Source: Gallionella straubiae
GTDB lineage: Bacteria > Pseudomonadota > Gammaproteobacteria > Burkholderiales > Gallionellaceae
Direction: 5' to 3'
NCBI RefSeq assembly: GCF_051257895.1
Contig: NZ_CP194331.1
Location: 2,542,001 to 2,606,000 of the forward strand
Length of the DNA stretch: 64,000 nt
Part shown: piece after piece, positions 42,183 through 50,400 of the stretch
How positions within the stretch are numbered: the first letter of the stretch is position 1
How the letters are laid out: each line of letters begins with the position of its first letter
The notes under the pieces: generated by a model
Databases searched by the model: none
What the model saw: the letters and a program-made list of their open reading frames with translations, nothing else
Told to the model about the DNA's origin: nothing
Made by a program: the position numbers and the translations under genes

Positions 42183-43475
42183 CTATACCGAATGCGTATA
42201 GATCGTCAGCGGTTTGCCGGCCGCCTGCTCGAATTCCTGTATCTTGCGGATGTATTCCGCGTTCAGCGTCGAGTCCTTGAGCAGCAGCAGCATCCCGTTG
42301 CTGGTCTCGATGTCGCGGGTAATCAGCATGCCTTCGCGCAGTTGGCTGCTGGCCAACTGGAACTCGGACCCGACATGGGCGTGCGGCCCCTCATGGGCAA
42401 CCAGCTCGCGCAACATGTCGACAACCTGTGGGTCGTAGCGTGTGCCGCGGCCTTTGATGACCATGTCGAGCGCCTCGCCAGGGCCCAGATGATCGCTTTC
42501 GATCAGGCCTTCCTGCAGTGATTCATAATCGCTGGCGACCAGCAGGATGCGCGCGCCCAGGGGAATGGCGGATGCACCCAGGCCGGATGAGTTTCCGTTG
42601 TAATGCTCGCGATGATGGCGAATCAGCTGGGCGGCATCGGCTAATGGAGCAAGCGCCATCAATATCGCTGCCGCGCGCAGCGGGTGTTTGTCGAACTGGA
42701 CGCGTTCTTCGTGGGACAGCTCGGTGAAAGGCCTGTCGAGCAGGCGGTCAGGCAGGCCGATCTTGCCGATGTTGTGCAGCAAGCCGGCAACCTCCAGGTT
42801 CGTGACCTCCGTTTCAGGGAGGTTCATCCTGCGTGCAATGTCGCAGCATAGTTGCGCGATGCGCCGCGAATGCCCGGCCATCGCGCCCTTGCGCAATTCC
42901 ATCAGGTTGGCGAAGACCTGGATGGTGGTGAAATAATCTTTCTTGAGTTGCGCCAGCGCATCGCGCAGCTCCTCGGTACGCTGGCGCACCTTGTCTTCCA
43001 GGGTGGCGTTCAGCGTCTTCAGCTCGTTGAACTGGCGCTGGGTCAGCGCATCCAGCCGCTGTTTCTCCGCGAGCAGGCGCTTGTGTTCCAGCGCATCGCG
43101 CACGATCAGTATCATGTCGTTGTCGTCCCACGGCTTGGAGACGTAGCGGTAGATTTCACCGCGATTGATCGCGGCGATGGTCGAGGCCATGTCCGCATAA
43201 CCCGTCAGCAAAATGCGCAACACATCCGGCCATTTGATGCGTATCTGCTCCAGCATCTCGGCGCCGTCCATTTGCGGCATGCGCATGTCGCAAATGACCA
43301 GGTCGATATTTTCCTTTTCCAGCAGCGCAAACGCTTCCGCGCCGCTTTCCGCCGTCAGGACGTTGTAGCCGAGCGGCCGGAACAGGCGTTTCAGCGCTGC
43401 CAGGATGTTGGCCTCGTCGTCGATGAGCAATAACGTGGGTTTTGCGTCCGGTGCTGGTTCGGGGGGTGCGGTCAT
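42183..43475 (-). CDS. response regulator with degenerate HD-GYP domain
   Basis: This 430-residue protein has an N-terminal receiver (Asp63 in CDMRMPQMDG), a coiled linker (residues 125-180), an HD-GYP-like domain (about 195-345) and a C-terminal module. Canonical HD-GYP phosphodiesterases have HDIGKIG and a GSGYP-type motif; this protein has H234-N235 (LLHNIGKIG) and HYNGNSSGLG in place of the GYP loop, so c-di-GMP hydrolysis is doubtful. The rest of the fold is conserved (RHHREHYNG, IPLGARILLVASDYE). The start overlaps the kinase stop in ATGA. Confidence 0.88.
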   Translation of the reverse strand: MTAPPEPAPDAKPTLLLIDDEANILAALKRLFRPLGYNVLTAESGAEAFALLEKENIDLVICDMRMPQMDGAEMLEQIRIKWPDVLRILLTGYADMASTIAAINRGEIYRYVSKPWDDNDMILIVRDALEHKRLLAEKQRLDALTQRQFNELKTLNATLEDKVRQRTEELRDALAQLKKDYFTTIQVFANLMELRKGAMAGHSRRIAQLCCDIARRMNLPETEVTNLEVAGLLHNIGKIGLPDRLLDRPFTELSHEERVQFDKHPLRAAAILMALAPLADAAQLIRHHREHYNGNSSGLGASAIPLGARILLVASDYESLQEGLIESDHLGPGEALDMVIKGRGTRYDPQVVDMLRELVAHEGPHAHVGSEFQLASSQLREGMLITRDIETSNGMLLLLKDSTLNAEYIRKIQEFEQAAGKPLTIYTHSV

Positions 43476-46462
43476 GTCTCCTCCTTGTGGTTGTCCGGCT
43501 GCACTGGCAGGGTGACGCGGAAGGTGGAGCCTTTACCAACTTCGCTATGCACCTCGATCTTGCCATGATGGCGCTCCATGATGCCGTAAGAAACCGGCAA
43601 GCCGAGGCCGGTGCCGGTGCCCACCGGTTTGGTGGTGAAGAAGGGGTCGAAGATGCGCGGCAAGATGTCGGGCGGGATGCCTGCGCCGGTGTCGCTGATC
43701 TCGACCCAGACCCGGTCTCCCTCCTGCCCGGTGCGGAGGGTGATGGTGCCGTGCGTTTCGATGGCCTGTACGGCGTTCACCAGCAGGTTCATGAATACCT
43801 GTTCGAGCTGCGAGGGCAGGCAGTAGACTTGCGGCAATACGCCGAATTCCCTGACGACCTCGCATTTGTATTTCAGCTCGTTCCGCACGATGGCGAGGGT
43901 GTTCTCCAGACATTTGGCCAGATCCGCCCAGCGCCATGTTTCGTCGGCGCTGGAGCGGGAAAAATCCTTCAGGCCCAGCACGATCTCCTTGATGCGTTCC
44001 AGCCCTTCGCGCGACTCGGCAAGCAGGGACTGGATATCGTCGCGCAGGAAGCCGAAATCGAGTTTTTCCTTGAGCGCCTGCACCTCCTGCAGCCCCGGAT
44101 GCGCGCACGTCAGCGCGGCTTTTTCGTATTCGTTCACTACCGCAAGAATGTCGGCCAGGTATTTCTCCAGCGTGCCGAGGTTGGAATTGATGTAGCCGAC
44201 CGGGTTGTTGATCTCGTGCGCCACGCCGGCCGCGAGCAGGCCGATCGAGGCCATTTTTTCCGATTGCAGGAGTTGCTGCTGCGTGGATTTCAATTCCGCG
44301 TTGGCGTGCTCCAGTTGTTCGTTGGCTTCAACCAGCCGGGCATTGGTGGTTGCGGCCTGTTCGTATTGCGCCATCAATTGCTTTTCCAGCCGCTTGCGTT
44401 CGGTGATGTCTTCCTTGATGCCGATGTAGTGGGTGACATGTCCGCCGGCATCGCGTACCGGGGAGACGAAGGTGGACTCGATGTATTCTCTGCCGTCCCT
44501 GCGCCGGTTGATGAATTCGCCTTTCCAGGCTTCGCCGCGCGTGAGGTGCGTCCACATGTCGTCGTAGGTTTCCCTGGGGGTCTTGCCGGATTGCAGGATG
44601 CGGGGGTTCTGCCCGATCAGTTCGGCGCGGCTGTAGCCGCTTGCCCTGACGAAGCCCTCGTTGATGTATTCGAGCTTGGCGTCGAGGTCGGTGATCGCGA
44701 TCGAATTGGGGCTCTGTTCTACGGCCAGCGAAAGCTTGCGCAGCGATTCCTCGGCCTGTTTGCGCACGGCCTCGCGGCTGAGATTTTCCAGCGCATAGCC
44801 GAGGTCCTCGGCCATCTCGATCAGCAGGTCCCGTTCGTTTTTGCCGAAGGCATTCGCTTCACCCGCATAAAGCGAAAATGCCCCGATTACTACACCGTCC
44901 CGATGCAGCGGTAGCGCGGCTGAGCTGCGCCAGCCCAGGGCAGCGCCGCGCTCGCGCCAGGGAGCCGTGAGCGTGGAATTCAGGAAATCCTGACACCAGA
45001 ATGGCCGGTTTTCGCACAGTGCCTTCGCGGTCGGGCCTTGCCCGTATTCGCTGCAGGCATCCGCCGAGATTTTGATGTCGCGCAGGTATTCCTCCGCGCC
45101 TTCGCCGCTGCTGCTCGCCGGGATGAGCATGCGCGTGTTGGGATCGATCAGGCCGATCCAGGCCATTTTGAAACTGCCGTATTGCACGGCAATACGGCAG
45201 ACTTGCGCGAACAGATCGGTCTCGTTTTTACTGCGCACGATGGCCTGGTTGCAACGGCTCAGCGCCGCATAGAGCTGCTCCAGCCGCCGGATATCGGCCT
45301 CGGCCTGCTTGCGCTCGGTGATGTCGCGTGCGGACGCGAACAGCAGCTTCTCGCCGATGGCCGGGGACGCCCTCCATTCCAGCCATCTGTAGCCGCCATC
45401 CCGGCAGCGGTAACGGTTGGAGAATTGCACGGTCTTGCCGCCGGCCAGTTGGCGCTCGACTTCCTGTACCGTCGCTGCCCTGTCGTCGGGGTGGATCAGG
45501 TCGAGGAAAGGCATGGCAAGGATTTCCTGCATGGTGTAACCGAGCAGCTCCTGCCATGCGGGGTTGATCTTCAGGAAATACCCGTCAGTCGTTGCGATAC
45601 ACACCAGGTCGGGAATCAGGTCGAAGAACCTTGCCAGATCTTCTTCTGCGCGCTTGCGCGCGGTAAAATCCTCAAAGGTGATGATGTTTCTGTTGCCCGC
45701 GGAAGAGAGGGATATCCTGACGTGGCGGATGGAGCCGTCCTTGCAGGTAACCCTGACTTCCCTGGGCTCGATGTCGCTATGTTCCCGGATGGCCTTTCCT
45801 GCCTGCGCTATCCATATGGCACGAAGTTGTTCCCGGTATTCCTCGTCCGGATAGGCCAGCCTCCACCAGTGCTGTATGTCCGGCATGTCCTCCATCGTGT
45901 AGCCGAACAGATCGGTGAACTTGCGGTTCATCATGATGATCTTCTCGTCCGTGTCCACGCCGACATCCACAAGCATGGCGATCGGGGAATGCTCGACGAG
46001 TGTGCGGAAGTCGGATTCGCTTTGGCGCAGCACTTTCTCCGCCACCTTGCGCGCGCGAATGCCTTGCTCCAGCGACAGGGCGCCCTGCACGGCGGAAGCC
46101 AGACGCTGCAGGCGGTCCTTCGTCACGTAATCCCTCGCGCCCATCTTGATCAGCCGGACGGCGGCGCTGTCGGATAACACGCCGGTGACCATGATGACCG
46201 GGATATCGGGATGGGTCTGCCGCACGAGGGCCAGCGCGGAGCCGCCGTCGAAATTGGGCAGGCTGAAGTCGCACAGGGCGATGTCCGGCTCGAACTCCTC
46301 CAGCGCGCGGACGAAAGCCTCGCGCGTTTCGACGCGCAGCAGTTCGACTTCCTTCCATTCGGCCTCGAGCTCCGCACGGATCAGTTCGCTGTCGCTCGCG
46401 TTGTCTTCGAGATTGAGGACGCGCAGTTTTTCCTGGGTGGGGGGGGTATCGGGCGGGCTCAT
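43472..46462 (-). CDS. hybrid sensor histidine kinase (REC-PAS-PAS-GAF-PAS-HisKA-HATPase)
   Basis: The 996-residue protein starts with a receiver domain (ALCDFSLPNFDGG; about 1-130). It continues with PAS domains (about 145-265 and 270-395), a GAF domain (about 415-565) and another PAS (about 575-700). It ends with a coiled coil and a complete kinase core: H-box His749 in GVAHEINNPVGYINSN, N-box NLLVNAVQAI, G-boxes DTGAGIPPDIL and GTGTGLGLP. An N-terminal receiver suggests that it takes input from another kinase. It is apparently soluble. The start MSPPDTPPTQEKL gives ATGA coupling with a small upstream gene. It is co-transcribed with the two response regulators that follow. Confidence 0.9.
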   Translation of the reverse strand: MSPPDTPPTQEKLRVLNLEDNASDSELIRAELEAEWKEVELLRVETREAFVRALEEFEPDIALCDFSLPNFDGGSALALVRQTHPDIPVIMVTGVLSDSAAVRLIKMGARDYVTKDRLQRLASAVQGALSLEQGIRARKVAEKVLRQSESDFRTLVEHSPIAMLVDVGVDTDEKIIMMNRKFTDLFGYTMEDMPDIQHWWRLAYPDEEYREQLRAIWIAQAGKAIREHSDIEPREVRVTCKDGSIRHVRISLSSAGNRNIITFEDFTARKRAEEDLARFFDLIPDLVCIATTDGYFLKINPAWQELLGYTMQEILAMPFLDLIHPDDRAATVQEVERQLAGGKTVQFSNRYRCRDGGYRWLEWRASPAIGEKLLFASARDITERKQAEADIRRLEQLYAALSRCNQAIVRSKNETDLFAQVCRIAVQYGSFKMAWIGLIDPNTRMLIPASSSGEGAEEYLRDIKISADACSEYGQGPTAKALCENRPFWCQDFLNSTLTAPWRERGAALGWRSSAALPLHRDGVVIGAFSLYAGEANAFGKNERDLLIEMAEDLGYALENLSREAVRKQAEESLRKLSLAVEQSPNSIAITDLDAKLEYINEGFVRASGYSRAELIGQNPRILQSGKTPRETYDDMWTHLTRGEAWKGEFINRRRDGREYIESTFVSPVRDAGGHVTHYIGIKEDITERKRLEKQLMAQYEQAATTNARLVEANEQLEHANAELKSTQQQLLQSEKMASIGLLAAGVAHEINNPVGYINSNLGTLEKYLADILAVVNEYEKAALTCAHPGLQEVQALKEKLDFGFLRDDIQSLLAESREGLERIKEIVLGLKDFSRSSADETWRWADLAKCLENTLAIVRNELKYKCEVVREFGVLPQVYCLPSQLEQVFMNLLVNAVQAIETHGTITLRTGQEGDRVWVEISDTGAGIPPDILPRIFDPFFTTKPVGTGTGLGLPVSYGIMERHHGKIEVHSEVGKGSTFRVTLPVQPDNHKEET

Positions 46463-46614
46463 GTCGGGGCATTCCCGTCTGCGCAGGGGGATGGGGAGAT
46501 TGTTGTCCGGAACTTGCCGCATCCTTTGGACATCCCGATGCAGCGCGGCGCATAGTCCGGCCTCGTCCCGGCAACGAGGTGTTTTACGGCGTATTCCATG
46601 GCGTGTTCCATCAT
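46459..46614 (-). CDS. 51-residue peptide coupled to the sensor kinase
   Basis: An ATGATG start preceded by GGAGTTTCA opens a 51-codon frame whose TGA overlaps the kinase ATG (ATGA). The product begins MMEHAMEYAVKHLVAGTRPD and contains three cysteines (25, 32, 44). It has no membrane segment and no family I recognise. The ribosome binding site and the exact overlap argue that it is translated, perhaps as a leader that couples or tunes kinase synthesis. The kinase itself lacks a strong Shine-Dalgarno sequence. Confidence 0.5.
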   Translation of the reverse strand: MMEHAMEYAVKHLVAGTRPDYAPRCIGMSKGCGKFRTTISPSPCADGNAPT

Positions 46615-46828
46615 TGAAACTCCATTGACTGGCAACGTCGTGGCGCATGAGCGATGGGCTTGCGACTGGATTGGCGACCCGTCCGAAGCATACCACCCCG
46701 ATTGAGGGGAAGCATATATGCCAAAATGCCTATATATTTTCGCCCGGTCGTTGCCGGTCCGGAAAACAGTTCGTGCATCGGCCATGCACGGGCAAGCCGC
46801 TACTCCTTGCTTGCCGTACAATCCACCC

Positions 46829-47809
46829 ATGCATACCCAACCCTACACCGCACTCACCCCCGATGCCGTGCTCGATGCGCTGGACAGCATCGGCCTGCGC
46901 CCCGACGGACGTTTGCTGGCGCTCAACAGCTACGAGAACCGCGTTTATCAGGCGGGCATGGAAGACGGCCCGCCGCTGGTCGCCAAGTTCTACCGCCCCG
47001 CACGCTGGCCGGATGCGGCGATCCTGGAGGAGCATGCGTTTGTCGCCGAACTGGCCGGGCGCGAAATTCCGGTGGTGCCTGCTTTAATCATCGACGGGCG
47101 CACGCTGCACACCTGCAATGGATTTCGTTTTTCGGTGTTCGCCCGGCACGGCGGCCGCGCGCCGGAGATGGACGACTGCGACACGCTGGAATGGATGGGG
47201 CGCTTCATCGGGCGCATTCATGCGGTCGGCGCGCTGGAGCCTTACCGGCATCGCCCGGTATTGAATATCGAGAGCTTCGGCATCGAGCCGAGCGAATACC
47301 TGCTGGCGCACGATTTCATTCCTCCGGAGTTGCGCGAGGTGTATCGCGGCGTGGTCGCGCAGGCGCTGGACGGCGTGAAGCGCTGTTTCGAGCGCGCCGG
47401 CGAGCTGCGCTTCCTGCGCCTGCACGGCGACTGCCATGTCGGCAATGTGCTGTGGACCGATCTCGGCCCGCACTTCGTCGATTTCGACGACAGCCGCATG
47501 GGGCCGGCGGTTCAGGACTTGTGGATGCTGCTCTCCGGCGAGCGTGCCGAGCAGGCGCAGCAGCTCGGCGACCTGCTGGCGGGCTATGAGGATTTCTGCG
47601 AGTTCGACCCGCGCGAGCTACATCTGGTCGAGGCGCTGCGTACCTTGCGCCTGATTCATTATTCCGCGTGGATTGCGCGGCGCTGGGACGACCCGGCGTT
47701 CCCCGCGGCTTTCCCATGGTTCAACACCCAGCGCTACTGGCAGGACCGCATCCTGGAATTGCGCGAGCAGATCGCGCTGATGGACGAACCGCCGTTGTGG
47801 GCGGTATAG
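46829..47809 (+). CDS. srkA: stress response kinase A (SrkA/YihE)
   Basis: This 326-residue aminoglycoside-phosphotransferase-like Ser/Thr kinase matches YihE/SrkA: SYENRVYQAGMEDG and VAKFYRPARW at the nucleotide site, catalytic LRLHGDCHVGNVLW, metal-binding FVDFDDSRMGPAVQDLW. In E. coli it protects against stress-induced death by counteracting MazF-linked pathways. The start is set at MHTQPYTALTP, the family N-terminus; an open frame runs upstream through the divergent promoter region. Confidence 0.93.
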   Translation: MHTQPYTALTPDAVLDALDSIGLRPDGRLLALNSYENRVYQAGMEDGPPLVAKFYRPARWPDAAILEEHAFVAELAGREIPVVPALIIDGRTLHTCNGFRFSVFARHGGRAPEMDDCDTLEWMGRFIGRIHAVGALEPYRHRPVLNIESFGIEPSEYLLAHDFIPPELREVYRGVVAQALDGVKRCFERAGELRFLRLHGDCHVGNVLWTDLGPHFVDFDDSRMGPAVQDLWMLLSGERAEQAQQLGDLLAGYEDFCEFDPRELHLVEALRTLRLIHYSAWIARRWDDPAFPAAFPWFNTQRYWQDRILELREQIALMDEPPLWAV

Positions 47810-47825
47810 GGCGCGCGCAGGCCGA

Positions 47826-49106
47826 TCACTCGCCCGCAGGCTTCGGCGGCACGTCGCGGCAAAACCGGTAGGTGTTCTTCCCGCTTTGCTTCGCGAGGTA
47901 CATGGCTGCATCGGCCTGCATGATGAGTTTTTCGATGCCTTCGGAGTCATCGGGGTAGGTGGAGATGCCGATGCTGCCCCCGATATGGCATTGCCGGCCG
48001 TCCAGGTCGAAAGGTGCGGACAGGGCGGCGATGATCTTGTTCGCCATCAGCGCGGCATTCTGTTCCGATCCGATGTTGTTCAGCGCGAAGGTGAATTCGT
48101 CCCCGCCCACCCGAGCCACCACATCCGAGGCCCGGATGACTTCCTTCAGCCTTTCGGCGACTTCCTGCAGCAACTGGTCGCCCGCACCGTGCCCCAGCGT
48201 GTCGTTGACCTGCTTGAAACCGTCCAGGTCGAGGAACAGGGTCGCCACTTTGTATTTATTGCGTTTGGCCAGGTGAATCAGATTTTCGAGGCTATTCAGG
48301 AACAGGATGCGGTTCGGCAGGCCTGTCAGGTAATCGTGGTGGGCGAAATGCGCCAGTTGCTGCTCGACCAGTTTGCGCTCCGTGATGTCGCGGACGATGC
48401 CGATGAAGTAGCGCAACTCTCCCAGCATCATTTCCGATATGGATATTTCCAGCGGGAACTGTTCGCCGCTCTTGCGCAGCGCGGTCACCTCGCGGCCGCG
48501 CACCCCGATTATCCTGCTCCGGCCGGTTTGCAGGTAGTGGCTGATATAGGTGTCATGCTGGCTCCGGTCCGGCTCCGGCATCAGCATCTTTACATTTTTG
48601 CCCAAGACTTCCTGCTGCAAGTAGCCGAAGATTTGCTCGGCTGCCGGGTTGAACCCTTTGATTTGCCCGGATTCGCTGATCGTGATGATGCCGTCCATCA
48701 CGTTCTGGATGATGGATTGCAGCTGATCCTGGCTTTTCTCGAGCTCTCCCTTGACCTGCTTCAGGTTCGTCACCATCTGCCAGAACAGCTTGACCTCGGC
48801 GCCGCCCGCCACCCGCTTGTCGCCGAAAACCCTGGTCGCCTCCTCGGCGATCGAATCGTCGTGCGACAGGTTGTATACGATGCAGTCGGGGTAATTCCTG
48901 CAGGCCTGCAGCGCTTCGGCGGCGTTGTTATAGGTCGGGATGCCGTGTTTCCTTGCGAGCTGGAGGCCGGCCGCACCGGGATTGGTGTCCACCATGGCCA
49001 CGACCTTGACCAAGCTGTCTTCGAGGAACATTTCAAGCAGGGCGCTCCCCCCGCGTCCGGCTCCGATAATCAGGACGGGGTACCCGTGTATCTTCTGCAT
49101 CGCCAT
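47826..49106 (-). CDS. Rossmann-PAS(FixL-like)-GGDEF diguanylate cyclase
   Basis: The 426-residue protein has an unusual N-terminal Rossmann-like dinucleotide domain (VLIIGAGRGGSALLEMF, residues 11-27; Asp40 ends the next strand). A PAS domain (about 125-245) follows, then a GGDEF domain with intact GGDEF at 334-338 and the RASD I-site. The PAS has FixL-type motifs (MPEPDRSQHDTYISHYL, GREVTALRKSGEQFPLEIS). His184 aligns with the heme-binding His of FixL, so an O2 or redox signal is plausible. The ATG at 49106 is chosen since the Rossmann fold begins there; ATG at 49100 is also possible. Confidence 0.88.
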   Translation of the reverse strand: MAMQKIHGYPVLIIGAGRGGSALLEMFLEDSLVKVVAMVDTNPGAAGLQLARKHGIPTYNNAAEALQACRNYPDCIVYNLSHDDSIAEEATRVFGDKRVAGGAEVKLFWQMVTNLKQVKGELEKSQDQLQSIIQNVMDGIITISESGQIKGFNPAAEQIFGYLQQEVLGKNVKMLMPEPDRSQHDTYISHYLQTGRSRIIGVRGREVTALRKSGEQFPLEISISEMMLGELRYFIGIVRDITERKLVEQQLAHFAHHDYLTGLPNRILFLNSLENLIHLAKRNKYKVATLFLDLDGFKQVNDTLGHGAGDQLLQEVAERLKEVIRASDVVARVGGDEFTFALNNIGSEQNAALMANKIIAALSAPFDLDGRQCHIGGSIGISTYPDDSEGIEKLIMQADAAMYLAKQSGKNTYRFCRDVPPKPAGE

Positions 49107-49167
49107 GCCCAATCTTTCGTATCTGTGTTCGCGAAATTCTACTGGAATAACCCGCGCTGGGTAAGGG

Positions 49168-50055
49168 TCAATTGGCCCGGCTGATCTGCTGGAACAGCTC
49201 CAGCCTTCTTGCGTCGATCTTGCCCGCCGCGGCGGCTTCCCGCAGCGCACAACTCGGCTCATGCGTGTGGCGGCAGTCGTGGAAGCGACACTGGCCGAGG
49301 TATTGCGCGAACTCGACGAAGCCCTGTTCTATCCCGCCGAAGCTCAGGTGGTGCAGGCCGAACGCCTGCACGCCGGGGCAGTCGATCAGCGAACTGCTCT
49401 CATCCAGCCGGTACAGGCGCGCGTGGGTGGTGGTGTGCTTGCCGGAATCCAGGGCGCTGGAAATCTCGCGCGTGGCGGCCTGCGCCTCGGGCAGCAGCGC
49501 GTTGATCAGGGTGGATTTGCCCATGCCGCTTTGTCCGACCAGCACGCTGGTGTGCCCTTGCAGGAACGGGCGCAGGGCCGATACATCCAGCTTTGCGCTG
49601 AGCTCCAGCACGCGGTAACCGATGGCGCCGTAGGGTGCGAGCCGTTCGCGCGCGGCGGCTGCGGCCCCGGCGAGGTCGCACTTGTTCAGCACGATCAGCG
49701 TATCGAGCTTCTGGTCGTGCGCGGCGACGAGGCAGCGCGCCAGCAGTTCGTCGCTGAACGAGGGCTCGGCGGCGACCACGACGATGATCTGCGTGACGTT
49801 CGCCGCGATGAGTTTCTCGCGGAATGCGTCGGAGCGGTGCAGCAGCGAGCGGCGCGGCGCAATGCGCTCGATCACGCCCTGTGCGCCGCTCTCCGCCGAG
49901 GCCTCGCCGGTGAGCTTGATTTCCACGATGTCGCCGCACACCACCTCGCTTTTTTTGCCGCGCGTCAGGCAGAGCATCTCGCTGCCGTCATCGAGGTGCA
50001 CCAGGTACTGGCGGCCGAAGGCAGCAACAACTCTGCCTGTTAGTGCAGTATTCAA
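49168..50055 (-). CDS. rsgA: ribosome small subunit-dependent GTPase RsgA
   Basis: This circularly permuted GTPase (295 residues) helps mature the 30S subunit. It has an N-terminal OB fold, G4 (LNKCD) before G1 (GQSGMGKSTL) and G3 (DCPGVQAFG), and a C-terminal zinc knuckle (CRFHDCRHTHEPSC). The start codon is TTG in a TTGA overlap with the stop of the preceding dehydratase gene, so translation is coupled. Confidence 0.94.
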   Translation of the reverse strand: MNTALTGRVVAAFGRQYLVHLDDGSEMLCLTRGKKSEVVCGDIVEIKLTGEASAESGAQGVIERIAPRRSLLHRSDAFREKLIAANVTQIIVVVAAEPSFSDELLARCLVAAHDQKLDTLIVLNKCDLAGAAAAARERLAPYGAIGYRVLELSAKLDVSALRPFLQGHTSVLVGQSGMGKSTLINALLPEAQAATREISSALDSGKHTTTHARLYRLDESSSLIDCPGVQAFGLHHLSFGGIEQGFVEFAQYLGQCRFHDCRHTHEPSCALREAAAAGKIDARRLELFQQISRAN

Positions 50056-50390
50056 AGCTTGAACAGCGCATCCACTTTCGCGGCGCAGATGAAGTCGTTT
50101 TCCGACAGGCCGCCGATGGCGTGGGTGGAGTATTCCACCCGGCAGGCATTGTAGGTCACGGTGAGATCGGGGTGATGGCCTTCGCGGTGCGCCATCCAGG
50201 CGATGGCGTTCACGAAGGCGATGGTCTGGTAGTAATTCTTGAAGGGATAAGTCTTGCCGATCAGCTTGCCGGATTGTTGCCAGCCTTCCAGTTGCCGCAT
50301 CAGACGGTCGATTTCCGCTTGCGGCAGCGGCGGCACTCCGCCTTCACAGGGTTTGCATTGCTTGCTGGCCAGGTCGCATGCTTGTTCCAT
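50052..50390 (-). CDS. phhB: 4a-hydroxytetrahydrobiopterin (pterin carbinolamine) dehydratase
   Basis: This 112-residue PCD/DCoH-family protein has the motif region WMAHREGHHPDLTVTYNACRV, containing the catalytic HHP-type histidines. It recycles pterin carbinolamine or acts in molybdopterin or folate-related metabolism; no phenylalanine hydroxylase gene is nearby. The start MEQACDLASKQCKPCEGG is supported by GAGGAGAACATC. The Cys-rich N-terminus (three Cys in the first 15 residues) is common in betaproteobacterial members. Confidence 0.92.
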   Translation of the reverse strand: MEQACDLASKQCKPCEGGVPPLPQAEIDRLMRQLEGWQQSGKLIGKTYPFKNYYQTIAFVNAIAWMAHREGHHPDLTVTYNACRVEYSTHAIGGLSENDFICAAKVDALFKL

Positions 50391-50400
50391 GATGTTCTCC

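Noticed and set aside
43442..46177. Long plus-strand frames opposite the sensor kinase
   Set aside because: They are antisense to conserved HisKA, HATPase, GAF and PAS motifs.
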